DNA of 64,000 nucleotides from an uncultured Pseudomonadota bacterium (GTDB lineage: Bacteria > Pseudomonadota > Gammaproteobacteria > Steroidobacterales > Steroidobacteraceae): contig CAISEB010000020.1 in NCBI GenBank assembly GCA_903884235.1, positions 124,001 to 188,000 on the forward strand. Direction: 5' to 3'. Below the pieces are notes generated by a model that was not told where the DNA came from, ran no database searches, and saw only the letters and a program-made list of their open reading frames with translations. This document shows, piece by piece, positions 1 to 8,634 of this stretch (the first letter of the stretch is position 1; every line of letters starts with the position of its first letter). The position numbers were made by a program, and so were the translations under genes.

Positions 1-251
1 GTGGCCCCGGCCGTGGTGTCGATGCGGCAGAGCAGGTCGCTCGGCGCCACAGCCTCGTCGGCGCGGCGGGCGATCTCGGTGTGGATGCCCGCCGCGGGCG
101 AAGCGACCTCGACCGTGACCTTGTCCGTCTCCAGTTCGAGCAGGGGCTCGTCGACCGTCACCGGATCGCCCACGCGCTTCAGCCAGCGCAGCACCTGCGA
201 ACGCATGCCGTCGGAATGAGCGTCCGGTGCACGGACTTCGGTGACGGCCAT
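1..251 (-). CDS. E2 component of 2-oxoacid dehydrogenase, N-terminal part (lipoyl domain)
   Basis: Partial gene; it enters from the left edge, so only the first 83 residues are seen. They form one biotinyl/lipoyl domain with the lipoate-attachment motif ETDKV, lysine at about residue 44, in which the swinging arm carries acyl groups between E1, E2 and E3. The ATG lies 2 nt after the E1 stop, and a GAGGG ribosome site falls inside the end of the E1 gene, so the two are translated as one operon. Family knowledge makes this a dihydrolipoamide acyltransferase. The branched-chain assignment rests on the fused E1 and the divergent Lrp-type gene, as in bkd loci; a pyruvate-type complex cannot be excluded from this fragment. 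Confidence 0.85.
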   Translation of the reverse strand, partial: MAVTEVRAPDAHSDGMRSQVLRWLKRVGDPVTVDEPLLELETDKVTVEVASPAAGIHTEIARRADEAVAPSDLLCRIDTTAGA

Positions 252-253
252 GG

Positions 254-2353
254 CTATGCCCTCGCCAGAGCGCCGAGCGCGAGCGCGATGCCCTCGACGC
301 CGGGGAGGACCGCGTCGAGCAGCACCGCGCTGTGCGGACTCGGCACGTCCGGCATCGCGAGCCGCTCGACAGGCGCATCGAGGTCGTAGAACGCCTCCCG
401 CGACAGCACCGCGGCGATTTCGGCGCCAAAGCCCGCGGTCACGTTGTCCTCGTGGACGATCAGGCAGCGCCGGGTACGTCGCACGGAGGCGAGCACGGCT
501 TCCCGGTCCCACGGCGCGAGCGTGCGCAGGTCGATCACGTCGGCATCGATGCCGGCCTGGTCCGTCGCGAGCAGGCACCGCTCTACCATCGCGCCCCAGC
601 TGACGACGGTGGCTGCATCGCCCGTCCGCAGCGTGCGCGCCCGGCCGAACGGGATGACGTAGTCATCGCCCGGGTAGGGCCGCCGAGCCCACGCGGCGTC
701 CAGCATCGCGCGATGCTCGAAGAAGATCACCGGGTCGTTGCCGCGCAGCGCGCTGCGCAGCAGCCCCACGGCGTCCTCGGCATTGGATGGCATGGCGACC
801 CGCCAGCCGATGGCGTGCACGAACTGCACCTCGTTCGACTGCGAATGCCAGGGATCACCGCACTTGAAGTAGCCGCCGGGCATGCGCACGACCATCGGCG
901 CGGCATAGCGGTTCGCAGTGCGCCAGCGCATCGTGCCGCAGTCGTTGAGCTGCTCCGTGGCGGGATCCGCGTACTTGCGGAACTGGATCTCGGGGACCGG
1001 CAGCAGACCGGCGAGCGCCATGCCCGTCGCGCGACCGATGATCCCCTCCTCGGAAAGACTGGTGTCGAAGACGCGCTCGACCCCGAAGCGCTCCTGCAGC
1101 CCCAGCGTCGCGGCATGCACGCCGCCCTTGCGGCCGACGTCCTCGCCGAACACGAGCATCCGTGGATTGATCGCCAGCTCCGACGCGAGCGTGCGGCGGA
1201 TCGCACTGACCATGTTGATGCGCGAACCGTCCGGCGCCGGCACCGCCGTGCCTGCCGGCGCCTCGATCCCCTCGGCGCGCAGGCCTCCCTGGCGCTGCAG
1301 CAGCGCATCGCCGACGGTGTCGGACTCGGCGTAGACGTGGCGCGTGGCCTCGGCGGCGACCGGCAGCGGCCGGGCCTCCACGCGCTGCAGCGCACACTCG
1401 ACCTCGGCGCGTGCACCGGCCTCGAGCTCGTGCCAGTCCTGCTCGCTGAATTCGGCCGGCACCAGCTGCTCGTGCAATGCCCGCAGCGGATCACGTGCGC
1501 GCGCGTGGGCAAGTTCCTCGGCCGACCGGTAGGCCTGCGTGTCCTGCCCCGAGTGTCCGGCGAGCCGCGGCACGGCCAGGCGCAGGAGCACCGGCGTGCG
1601 CTGGGTGCGCACGCGGCTCACGGCCGCATGGATCAGGCGCGCGGCCTCCTTCGGATCAGCACTATCGCCATCGAGCACCGTGAGGCCGCGGAACGAACGC
1701 AGGTTCGCGGCGATGTCGCCACCAGGCGTCTGCGTCGTCGCCGGCACCGAGATGCCGTAGCCATTGTCCTCGACATAGAAGAGCAGCGGCAGCTGCTGCG
1801 TGGTCGCAACGTTGAGCGCGGCCCAGAAGCCATTGGTCGCGGTCGAGGCCTCGCCGCCGTGGACGACGGCGATGCTCGTCGATGCAGCCTCGTCGCCGAG
1901 CTCGGTCGCGCGATAGACCAGTGCCTGCGCCCAGCCAACCGCTGGCGTGTACTGCGCACCGACGCCGCCACAGGCGGGCAGCACGCATGCGCCACCGCGT
2001 CGCGGCAGGTTGAACACGACACCGATGTCGCGACCCTCGCTCATGCTGCCGGCGCGCATCATCGTCGAGGCGAGCGCGTCGTCGAGCTCGAGGCCGAGCG
2101 CGAGCGCGAGGGGGCGGGAGCGGTAGTACACGGCGACGCCGTCGCATTCGCCGGTCAGGAACTGGCCGAGCAGCGCCTGGGTCACGTCGTGGCCGCGCGC
2201 GCTGAACTGGTAGAGCACCTTGCGCGCCGGAAGCAGGCGCGTTTCCTCCAGGTCATCCAGCGCCCGTGAGCGCATCACCGTGGACACGAGGCGGCCCCAG
2301 TCCACCGGGGGGGCGGGAACCGGGCGGACCACTAGGGACGGAATCGCACTCAT
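254..2353 (-). CDS. 2-oxoacid dehydrogenase E1 component, fused alpha and beta subunits
   Basis: A protein of about 699 residues that decarboxylates a 2-oxoacid with thiamine diphosphate and passes the acyl group to lipoyl-E2. The N-terminal half (to about residue 330) is the alpha-type E1 with the cofactor-binding stretch around EDNGYGIS. The C-terminal half (from about residue 370) is the beta-type transketolase-like part, with FGEDVG and SEEGIIG blocks. In most bacteria alpha and beta are separate genes; the single-chain arrangement occurs in some 2-oxoisovalerate/branched-chain and related complexes. ATG at 2353 is preferred, with GGGGTGAG just upstream; an in-frame GTG at 2362 is possible. 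It sits directly ahead of E2 and divergent from an Lrp-family regulator, which favours a branched-chain ketoacid substrate. Substrate is inferred, not proven. Confidence 0.88.
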   Translation of the reverse strand: MSAIPSLVVRPVPAPPVDWGRLVSTVMRSRALDDLEETRLLPARKVLYQFSARGHDVTQALLGQFLTGECDGVAVYYRSRPLALALGLELDDALASTMMRAGSMSEGRDIGVVFNLPRRGGACVLPACGGVGAQYTPAVGWAQALVYRATELGDEAASTSIAVVHGGEASTATNGFWAALNVATTQQLPLLFYVEDNGYGISVPATTQTPGGDIAANLRSFRGLTVLDGDSADPKEAARLIHAAVSRVRTQRTPVLLRLAVPRLAGHSGQDTQAYRSAEELAHARARDPLRALHEQLVPAEFSEQDWHELEAGARAEVECALQRVEARPLPVAAEATRHVYAESDTVGDALLQRQGGLRAEGIEAPAGTAVPAPDGSRINMVSAIRRTLASELAINPRMLVFGEDVGRKGGVHAATLGLQERFGVERVFDTSLSEEGIIGRATGMALAGLLPVPEIQFRKYADPATEQLNDCGTMRWRTANRYAAPMVVRMPGGYFKCGDPWHSQSNEVQFVHAIGWRVAMPSNAEDAVGLLRSALRGNDPVIFFEHRAMLDAAWARRPYPGDDYVIPFGRARTLRTGDAATVVSWGAMVERCLLATDQAGIDADVIDLRTLAPWDREAVLASVRRTRRCLIVHEDNVTAGFGAEIAAVLSREAFYDLDAPVERLAMPDVPSPHSAVLLDAVLPGVEGIALALGALARA

Positions 2354-2404
2354 GTCGCTCACCCCGGCGCGGTGGGCGCCGATGCCTGCATCGTAGGCCG
2401 GGGG

Positions 2405-2480
2405 CCGGAGCGAAAATGAGCAAAGATCGCCTTCGAATTGGCTCTTTTTAGAGTTATTCTCTTAATAATGGAATTTGTTG
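2405..2480. promoter_or_regulatory. AT-rich divergent promoter/operator region between E1 and the Lrp-type gene
   Basis: This short stretch is strikingly AT-rich against the GC-rich surroundings and separates two divergent genes. It contains runs such as CTCTTTTTAGAG and TTCTCTTAATAAT. Lrp/AsnC proteins typically bind degenerate AT-rich sites and autoregulate, so it is the natural place for the regulator to act on both promoters. No exact operator could be assigned by eye. Confidence 0.45.
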
Positions 2481-2492
2481 GAGCTTTTGACC

Positions 2493-2963
2493 ATGAAACT
2501 CGACGGGATCGACGTCCGCCTGCTGGCGGAGCTGCAGCAGGACGGCCGCCGGCCGGTGGTCGAGCTCGCCGAACGCGTCGGCCTGTCGCCGACCCCGTGT
2601 GCGCGGCGCATCCGCCACCTCGAGGACGCGGGCGTGGTGCGCGGCTACGCGGCGCAGATCGACCCAGTACGTCTCGGCCTCACGGTGCGCGCGTTCGTGC
2701 AGGTCAAGCTCGAGCGGCACACGGACGAGACGGTCGCGCGATTCAGCGACGCGCTCGCCGCGCTCGACGAGGTCGTCAGCTGCCATGCGACGACGGGCGA
2801 CCATGATTTCATGCTGCAGGTGCTGGCCAAGGACCTGGAGTCGCTGAGCAACATTGTGCTGCGATCGCTGCTGCGCATCCCGGGCGTGCGCGACGTGAAG
2901 TCGAGCCTCGCCCTCGAGACCGTCAAGCAGTCCGAGCGACTGCCGCTCGGCCACCTGCGCTGA
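2493..2963 (+). CDS. Lrp/AsnC-family transcriptional regulator
   Basis: 156 residues, the usual Lrp length. The N-terminal winged helix-turn-helix begins MKLDGIDVRLLAEL, with the recognition region around VGLSPTPCARRIRHLE. The C-terminal RAM (ligand-binding) domain contains the typical stretch GDHDFMLQV. ATG at 2493 is chosen because GGAG lies about 9 nt upstream; an upstream TTG would add six residues with no better ribosome site. It is divergent from the E1-E2 operon, the arrangement of bkdR with bkd genes in pseudomonads, so it probably activates the dehydrogenase operon in response to branched-chain amino acids. That target is inferred from position. Confidence 0.9.
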   Translation: MKLDGIDVRLLAELQQDGRRPVVELAERVGLSPTPCARRIRHLEDAGVVRGYAAQIDPVRLGLTVRAFVQVKLERHTDETVARFSDALAALDEVVSCHATTGDHDFMLQVLAKDLESLSNIVLRSLLRIPGVRDVKSSLALETVKQSERLPLGHLR

Positions 2964-2966
2964 GCG

Positions 2967-3332
2967 TCAGCCCGGCCCCGCGAGGTCGGCGTCCGCGAGC
3001 GCGACGGGAGCACCGTGCGGCGTGCGCTGCGCGGCGCGATCCCACGCCTCGCGAAAGTGCAGGAGTTCCCGCTCGGTGCCGACGCCCTTCGCCGCGACGA
3101 GCGATTCGAGCGCGGCGAGCCAGTGCTGGTAGTACGTCGTGCCGTCGTCCGGATCGCCGCGGCCACGGGCCGCCGCGATCGCACGGCCGAGCGCGTCAGC
3201 CCACTCCGGCCAGGTGAACACGCCGCGTTCGTGCAGCGTGAGCGCGAGGGCGAACGCGTGGGCCTCCCACGGCTCCCGGAACACCGGGCCCCCGTCATCG
3301 CGCGGCAGGTCCGGCAGCGACGGCAGGCTCAT
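2967..3332 (-). CDS. Nitrile hydratase accessory protein (P14K/activator type)
   Basis: 121 residues. Start ATG at 3332 overlaps the beta-subunit stop codon (ATGA), so it is the last gene of the alpha-beta-accessory operon. It resembles the N-terminal half of the beta subunit (FREPWEAHAFALALTLHE, then the FTWPEWADALG block), as is known for the small activator proteins of cobalt nitrile hydratases. These exchange subunits to deliver Co(III)-loaded alpha chain into the mature enzyme. In-frame starts upstream of 3332 would run into the beta gene and look non-coding. Confidence 0.87.
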   Translation of the reverse strand: MSLPSLPDLPRDDGGPVFREPWEAHAFALALTLHERGVFTWPEWADALGRAIAAARGRGDPDDGTTYYQHWLAALESLVAAKGVGTERELLHFREAWDRAAQRTPHGAPVALADADLAGPG

Positions 3333-3988
3333 GCCGGCTCCAGGTAGGGTTCCCAGAGGTCGATCGCCACGCTCTGGCCCGCCGCGGCGTCCTCGCCCCA
3401 CAGTTCCGCCGCCGTGAACACGACCGCATAGAGCCACTCCGGCGCCTCGCCGAGGCCGGCTGCGTGCGCATCGGGGTACACGTGGGCACCGCGCAGGCAC
3501 TCGACGATGCCAACGCGTCCGCGCGCGTAGGCCGGCAGGCGCGTATGTCCGGTCGCCGGCACGGCTGACGTCCGGACGCGGTCGCCGACCGCAAAGCGCG
3601 CCGATCGCGACGCGGGTCGCAGCGTCGGTGCGCCCTTGCGCAGCATGGGCCAGACCTGTCCGGCGTCGAGCACGCGGGGGACCGGGCGCGCGGGACCCTG
3701 CGCCGCGCCGGCGGTGAGTTCATCGGCCGTCGCGAGTCCGTGGCGCTCGAGCAGCGCGACGAGCGCGCCGTACCAGATCTCGTAGTAGCTGCGCTGCCGG
3801 TAGTCGGGCAGCGTCTCCCGTACCGAGCGCAGCATGTCGAGGTTCCAGACGCCGGTCGCACCCATCGCGATGGTCAGCGCGTGCGCGCGCGGCTCCCACG
3901 GGGCATGGAACGGGTCGCCCTCGGGCTCCGGCACGACCGCGAGATCGACCGGCAGGCCACCAAGTTCGGCGTGCGAGCGGTACGTCAT
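3329..3988 (-). CDS. nthB: Nitrile hydratase, beta subunit
   Basis: 219 residues, matching the family. The N-terminal helical domain includes [15 protein letters not shown] and the [10 protein letters not shown] block. The C-terminal SH3-like domain carries [13 protein letters not shown] and a final WEPYLEPA stretch, both typical of the beta chain. With the alpha subunit it forms the heterodimer that hydrates nitriles to amides in the cytoplasm. Its ATG overlaps the alpha stop (ATGA) and its stop overlaps the accessory ATG, so all three are translationally coupled. Confidence 0.93.
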   Translation of the reverse strand: MTYRSHAELGGLPVDLAVVPEPEGDPFHAPWEPRAHALTIAMGATGVWNLDMLRSVRETLPDYRQRSYYEIWYGALVALLERHGLATADELTAGAAQGPARPVPRVLDAGQVWPMLRKGAPTLRPASRSARFAVGDRVRTSAVPATGHTRLPAYARGRVGIVECLRGAHVYPDAHAAGLGEAPEWLYAVVFTAAELWGEDAAAGQSVAIDLWEPYLEPA

Positions 3989-4641
3989 GGCGCGGGGGTG
4001 CCCGCGAGCCCGGTGCCGATCATGGAATCACGCGTCACGAGCGCCGCCAGCGCCTCCTCGTCGAGACCTTCGGTGCCCGGGGGTCGCTCCGGGATCACGA
4101 GGTAGCGCACTTCCGCGGTCGAATCCCAGACGCGAATCTCGGTGGACTCCGGCAGCGTGACGCCGAAATCCGCGAGCACGCCGCGCGGATCCCGTACCGC
4201 GCGGGCTCGGTACGCGGTGCTCTTGTACCAGACCGGCGGCAGCCCGAGCACCGGCCACGGATAGCAGCTGCACAAGGTGCAGACGACCATGTTGTGCCGG
4301 CCGGGTGAATTCTCGACGGCCACCAGGTGCTCGCCCTGCCGGCCCTGGTAGCCCAGCGAAGCCACCGCCGCGGTCGCATCGCGACGCAGCCAGTCCTTGA
4401 ACGCGGCATCGACCCAGGCTCGCGCGACGACCCGGGCACCGTTGCGGGGCCCGACGCGGGTCTGGTACGCATCGATCAGCTCGTCGAGTGCCGCCGGGTC
4501 GACGTAGCCCTTCTGCGTGAGCACCGTCTCCAGCGCACGCACGCGCAGCTCCATCGGCCCGAGCCTCGTGTCATGGTCATGGTCATGACCGTGCTCGTGG
4601 TCGTGGTGGTCGTGGTCGTGATCGTCGGTTGGCGCGCCCAT
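3985..4641 (-). CDS. nthA: Nitrile hydratase, alpha subunit (cobalt type)
   Basis: 218 residues. The metal-claw motif [10 protein letters not shown] is present: in CTLCSC two cysteines are oxidised to sulfinic/sulfenic acid and bind the metal, and Thr rather than Ser after the first Cys marks the Co(III) class. The N-terminus after MGAPT is a run rich in His and Asp, nine His in 19 residues, an apparent metal-binding tail. ATG at 4641 is preferred; a longer form from 4677 would add 12 residues. Gene order alpha-beta-accessory is that of cobalt enzymes in pseudomonads. No amidase gene, the usual partner that converts the amide to the acid, is adjacent. Confidence 0.95.
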   Translation of the reverse strand: MGAPTDDHDHDHHDHEHGHDHDHDTRLGPMELRVRALETVLTQKGYVDPAALDELIDAYQTRVGPRNGARVVARAWVDAAFKDWLRRDATAAVASLGYQGRQGEHLVAVENSPGRHNMVVCTLCSCYPWPVLGLPPVWYKSTAYRARAVRDPRGVLADFGVTLPESTEIRVWDSTAEVRYLVIPERPPGTEGLDEEALAALVTRDSMIGTGLAGTPAP

Positions 4642-4745
4642 GGCTGGATGGTAACGCCGCGGAGCCGCCGACGGCACCCGTGCGTGTTGCCGCCGCCGCC
4701 AGCCGTGTTAGCGTGCGCGCCTGAATGTCCCGCCCGGAGCCTCCC

Positions 4746-6050
4746 ATGCGCCGCACCCTCCTCTTCTTCCTGGCAGCCGTGACCGCTCTGGCCAGCCCGG
4801 CCCATGCCCGGGACGTCGTCATCCATGCCGGAGCCCTCTATGACGGCAGCGGCGAGCCAGCCCGCCGCCAGGTGTCCGTGCTCATCCGCGACGAGCGGAT
4901 CACCGACGTCGTCGCCGGCTATGTCTCGCCGCCGGGCGCCGAGGTCATCGACCTCGAGCGGGCGACCGTGCTGCCAGGCTACATCGACTGCCACGTGCAC
5001 ATCGGCGCCAAGCTGCCGAGTCGCTTCAATGCCACCGAGGAATGGCTCACCCATTCGGACATCGACCGGGCATTCGACGGCGCGACCTTCGCGCGCGAGA
5101 TGCTGCAGCAGGGGTTCACGAGCGTGCGCGACGTCGGCGGCGGCGACGACACGGTCGCCGTGCGCCGCGCGATCGATGCCGGCAAGGTCCCCGGCCCGCG
5201 CCTGTGGGTGTCGCTCGAACCGCTGGGACCGACCGCCGGACACGGCGATCCGCGCAGCGGCCTCGACGCGTCGCTCTCCCACCCGGGCTGGGACAACGGC
5301 CGAGTCGACTCCGCCGCCGAGGCGCGGCTGCGCGTGCGCGAGCATCGCCGCCGCGGCGCCGACCTGATCAAGATGATGCCCTCCGGCGGCATCGCCTCCA
5401 CCGGTGACGACCCGCGCCAGCAGCTGATGACCGACGACGAGATGCGTGCGACGGTCGAGACAGCCCATGCGCTCGGCATGAAGGTGGCCGCGCACACCTA
5501 CCCCGCCGGTGCCATCGAGGCCGCCGTGCGTGCCGGCGTCGATTCGATCGAGCACGGCTCGTTCGCCACGGCGCAGACGTTCGCGCAGATGAAGGAGCGC
5601 GGGACGTTCCTCGTGCCGACGCTGACGGTGTTCGACCTCTTCTACGCGACGGCGCGGGACAGGCCGGACCTGCTCGCGCCGGGCACGGCGGAGAAGGAAC
5701 TCGCGAACGACCTGCTGCCGAAACGCAACCTCGCGCTCGCGGTGAAGTCGGGCGTGCGCATCGCCTACGGCACCGACATCGGCGAGGGCGACCACACGCT
5801 CGAGTTCCGCCTGCTCATCGAGAATGGCCTGTCGCCCGCCCGCGCCCTGCTGTCCGCGACCCGGGACGCCGCGGACCTGCTGGGCGCCTCGGACCGCATC
5901 GGCAGCTTGCAGCCCGGGCACTACGCGGACATCGTCGCCGTCGACGGCGACCCGCTGGCGGACACCGCGGCGTTCGCGCGCGTGCAGTTCGTGATGAAGG
6001 GTGGCGTCGTCTATCGCGAGCGTGGGGCGGCCACGCCGTTCCCGCGATGA
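4746..6050 (+). CDS. Secreted metal-dependent amidohydrolase (imidazolonepropionase-like/Xaa-Pro dipeptidase type)
   Basis: 434 residues. MRRTLLFFLAAVTALASPAHA is a clear Sec signal peptide, so the enzyme is periplasmic or exported. The amidohydrolase barrel has the first metal motif CHVHIG (about residue 83), a lysine in DLIKMM that would be carboxylated to bridge the metals, HTYPAG and EHGSF histidines, and the GTDIG aspartate. Start 4746 is chosen with GGAG 8 nt upstream and because it begins the signal peptide. It diverges from the nitrile hydratase operon across about 100 nt. Substrate is unknown; relatives hydrolyse dipeptides or cyclic amides. A role in nitrile/amide use would be speculative. 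Confidence 0.88.
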   Translation: MRRTLLFFLAAVTALASPAHARDVVIHAGALYDGSGEPARRQVSVLIRDERITDVVAGYVSPPGAEVIDLERATVLPGYIDCHVHIGAKLPSRFNATEEWLTHSDIDRAFDGATFAREMLQQGFTSVRDVGGGDDTVAVRRAIDAGKVPGPRLWVSLEPLGPTAGHGDPRSGLDASLSHPGWDNGRVDSAAEARLRVREHRRRGADLIKMMPSGGIASTGDDPRQQLMTDDEMRATVETAHALGMKVAAHTYPAGAIEAAVRAGVDSIEHGSFATAQTFAQMKERGTFLVPTLTVFDLFYATARDRPDLLAPGTAEKELANDLLPKRNLALAVKSGVRIAYGTDIGEGDHTLEFRLLIENGLSPARALLSATRDAADLLGASDRIGSLQPGHYADIVAVDGDPLADTAAFARVQFVMKGGVVYRERGAATPFPR

Positions 6051-6075
6051 CCCCAGCACGCGGGGGACGTCGCTC

Positions 6076-7887
6076 ATGGCGGTGACACTGGCGAGCCTCG
6101 TCAACGGACAGCTCGCGTACGGCCTCACGCCCCTGCTCGATGGCGCCAGCCTGACGATCGCCGAGGGCGAGCGCATTGGACTGATCGGGCGCAACGGGAC
6201 CGGGAAGTCCTCGCTGCTCGGCGTGCTCGCGCGACGCGTGCCGCTCGAGGAAGGCGAGCTGCACTGGAAGTCAGGCCTTCGGATCGCGACGGTGGAGCAG
6301 GAGCCGGTCCTGCCGCCGGCGCCGACGCTGCTCGAGAGCCTGCGTCTGCGCGGCAACCTCGATGCGCTGCCGGACGATCGCGAACGCTGGGCCACCGAGG
6401 CGCGGCTCGCCGAATTCCTCGACCGATTCTCGCTGTCCGCTGCCGTCGCACCCGAGCGCGCCTCCGGCGGCGAGCGCAAGCGCGGAGCCCTCGCCCTCGC
6501 GCTCGCGCTCGAGCCGGAGCTGCTGCTCCTCGACGAGCCGACCAACCACCTCGATGTCGATGGCATCGGTCGCCTCGAGGACCTCCTGATCGGCGGACCC
6601 GCCGTGCTGCTCGTGACCCACGACCGCTACTTCCTCGATCGCGTCGCGACGCGCATCGTCGAGCTCGATCGCGGCTTCCTGCGCTCCTACCCCGGGAACT
6701 TCGCCGCATTCACCGCACGTCGCGGCGACGAACTCGCCGCCGAGGCGGTCGCGGCACGCAAGTTCGACAAGTTCTGGGCGCAGGAGGAGGCGTGGATCCG
6801 CCGTGGCATCGAAGCCCGCCGCACGCGCGACGAGGGGCGCGTCCGCCGGCTCGAGGCGCTGCGCGTCGAACGCGCCGCCCGGCGCGAGCGCCTCGGCGCC
6901 ATGAAGCTCGCGATCGACACGCGCGACCGATCGGGCAAGCTCGTCGCGGAGCTCAAGGACGTCACCAAGCGCTTCGGCGATCGCACGATCGTCGATGGAC
7001 TCTCGATGACCGTCATGCGTGGCGACCGGATCGGGGTGCTCGGCGCGAACGGCGCCGGCAAGTCGACGCTGATCCGCCTGATCCTCGGCGAGCTCACGCC
7101 GGATGCCGGGACTGCGCGGCTCGGCACTAACGTGCAATTGGCCTACTTCGACCAGATGCGCGACCAGCTCGACCTCGACAAGAGCGTCGCGGCGACGCTG
7201 AGCCCCGGATCCGACTGGGTCGAGGTGCATGGCGAGCGCCGGCACGTCACGAGCTATCTCGCCGACTTCCTCTTCCCGCCGCAGCGCGCCGGCACGCCCG
7301 TGCGTGCGCTCTCGGGCGGCGAACGCAATCGCCTGCTGCTGGCGCGACTGTTCTCGCGCCCGGCGAACGTGCTCGTGCTCGACGAGCCCACCAACGACCT
7401 CGACATCGAGTCACTCGAGCTGCTCGAACAGGTGATCCAGGACTTCGAGGGCACGCTGCTGCTGGTGAGCCACGACCGTGCATTCGTCGACAACGTCGTC
7501 ACGCAGACCATCGCGCCGCTCGGCGGCGGCCGCTGGCGCGAGTACGTCGGTGGATACAGCGACTGGCTCGCGCAGCGGCCGGCGAGCGCCGACGCGGCGC
7601 GGGCACCCGTCGTCGCCGCGTCGGCCCCGCCACCGCCGCGTGCCCGGACCAAGCTCTCCTACAAGGACCAGCGCGCGCTCGAGGCGCTGCCCGGGGAGAT
7701 CGAGGCGCTCGAGGCCGAGCAGCGGCAGCTGACGCTGAACCTGTCCTCGCCGGACTATCCGCACTCCGACAGCACGCGCGTCGCCGCCGACGGCGCGCGC
7801 ATCGCCGAGATCGAGACGCTGCTCATGGAGAAGCTGGAACGATGGGAGGCCCTCGAGGCCGAGGCGAACCGGATCCGCGGCCGCTGA
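6076..7887 (+). CDS. uup: ABC-F ATPase Uup
   Basis: 603 residues with two tandem ABC ATPase domains and no membrane segments. Walker A motifs are GRNGTGKSS (about residue 36) and GANGAGKST (about 328), the signatures are ASGGERKR and LSGGERNR, and both Walker B blocks end in LDEPTN. A C-terminal coiled-coil tail follows residue 540, which distinguishes Uup from other ABC-F proteins. Uup binds ribosomes/DNA and is linked to precise transposon excision and ribosome assembly. ATG 6076 is chosen over an upstream in-frame start that overlaps the amidohydrolase. The 25-nt gap suggests possible cotranscription with that gene. Confidence 0.93.
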   Translation: MAVTLASLVNGQLAYGLTPLLDGASLTIAEGERIGLIGRNGTGKSSLLGVLARRVPLEEGELHWKSGLRIATVEQEPVLPPAPTLLESLRLRGNLDALPDDRERWATEARLAEFLDRFSLSAAVAPERASGGERKRGALALALALEPELLLLDEPTNHLDVDGIGRLEDLLIGGPAVLLVTHDRYFLDRVATRIVELDRGFLRSYPGNFAAFTARRGDELAAEAVAARKFDKFWAQEEAWIRRGIEARRTRDEGRVRRLEALRVERAARRERLGAMKLAIDTRDRSGKLVAELKDVTKRFGDRTIVDGLSMTVMRGDRIGVLGANGAGKSTLIRLILGELTPDAGTARLGTNVQLAYFDQMRDQLDLDKSVAATLSPGSDWVEVHGERRHVTSYLADFLFPPQRAGTPVRALSGGERNRLLLARLFSRPANVLVLDEPTNDLDIESLELLEQVIQDFEGTLLLVSHDRAFVDNVVTQTIAPLGGGRWREYVGGYSDWLAQRPASADAARAPVVAASAPPPPRARTKLSYKDQRALEALPGEIEALEAEQRQLTLNLSSPDYPHSDSTRVAADGARIAEIETLLMEKLERWEALEAEANRIRGR

Positions 7888-7961
7888 GGCCAGGCCCGCG
7901 TCACATCGCCGTCACGCGACATCCCTAAGCTCGGCGCCGTCACGGTCCTGAACGGTTCCAC

Positions 7962-8141
7962 ATGGACGCAGCCAAGCAGTACGCGCAGGCGCACGCCGCA
8001 TGGCAACATGCGATCGCGCAGTACCTGCGACTCGCCCGCGAGGAGGCGAGTGCAGCCCAGCTGCGCGTCGCGGCCGCGACGGTGCACGCTGCGGCCCTCC
8101 AGAAGGGCAGACTCGCTCCGGAAGACCGCCATGACCGCTGA
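7962..8141 (+). CDS. Small alanine-rich hypothetical protein
   Basis: An open frame of 59 residues starting MDAAKQYAQAHAAW. It is strongly helical, rich in Ala, Gln and Arg, with third codon positions almost all G or C as in real genes nearby. It overlaps the ArsN2 start by 11 nt, which would fit translational coupling. There is no signal peptide and no recognised family. Because short GC-rich frames arise by chance, it is a tentative gene; a non-coding leader of arsN2 is the alternative. Confidence 0.4.
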   Translation: MDAAKQYAQAHAAWQHAIAQYLRLAREEASAAQLRVAAATVHAAALQKGRLAPEDRHDR

Positions 8142-8607
8142 TGTCTACGTCGAATTCTCTGCATCAGGCGCCCTGCCGCGCGTACATGCAGCAACGGCCG
8201 CCGATTCGGACACGGTCGCGGCGTTCCTCGCGGCATCAGGGCTGCCGACGGCGGACCTGTCGACGTCGTCGCCGTACCTGTGGATCGCACGCACCGGCCA
8301 GGTGGTGTCCGGTACCGTGGGCCTTGAAGTGCATGGCGACGCCGGACTGCTCCGATCGCTTGCCGTTGCACCCGCCAATCGCGGCCGTGGCCTCGGGACA
8401 CTCCTGGTCGATCGGGTCGAGCAGGAGGCGCGAGGCCTTGGCCTCGCCGAGCTCGTCCTGCTGACCGAGACGGCCGACGAGTTCTTCGCGGAGCGGGGCT
8501 ACCAGGTCGTCCCGCGCGGGTCGGTGCCCGCCGCAGTCCAGGCCAGCGCTGAATTCCGCGCGCTGTGCCCGGCATCCGCCACCTGCATGCGCAAGGCGCT
8601 GGCGTGA
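8131..8607 (+). CDS. arsN2: GNAT acetyltransferase, ArsN2 family
   Basis: 158 residues with the GNAT acetyl-CoA signature RGRGLGTLLVDR (about residues 88-99). The surrounding blocks GLPTADLS, GLLRSLAVAP, LTETADEFFAERGY and the C-terminal CPASATCMRK match the ArsN2 family, which often sits in ars operons and is thought to acetylate organoarsenicals or related compounds. Here no arsenate reductase, ArsB/Acr3 or arsenic-type ArsR gene is adjacent, so the substrate is open. Start ATG 8131 lies inside the end of a possible 59-residue upstream frame. Confidence 0.85.
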   Translation: MTADVYVEFSASGALPRVHAATAADSDTVAAFLAASGLPTADLSTSSPYLWIARTGQVVSGTVGLEVHGDAGLLRSLAVAPANRGRGLGTLLVDRVEQEARGLGLAELVLLTETADEFFAERGYQVVPRGSVPAAVQASAEFRALCPASATCMRKALA

Positions 8608-8609
8608 CC

Positions 8610-8630
8610 CGCCCCGGCAGGGCCGGGGCG
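8610..8630. terminator. GC-rich hairpin between convergent genes
   Basis: A perfect 9-bp stem CGCCCCGGC/GCCGGGGCG with a 3-nt loop lies 3 nt after the ArsN2 stop and 4 nt before the oxygenase stop. There is no T-run on either side, so it may act only as a weak bidirectional stop or mRNA 3'-end stabiliser. Confidence 0.5.
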
Positions 8631-8634
8631 CGAT

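Noticed and set aside
332-2269. Long + strand open frame (645 codons) opposite the E1 gene
   Set aside because: Antisense shadow of a clear enzyme gene in GC-rich DNA; the translation is Arg/His-rich with no family features.
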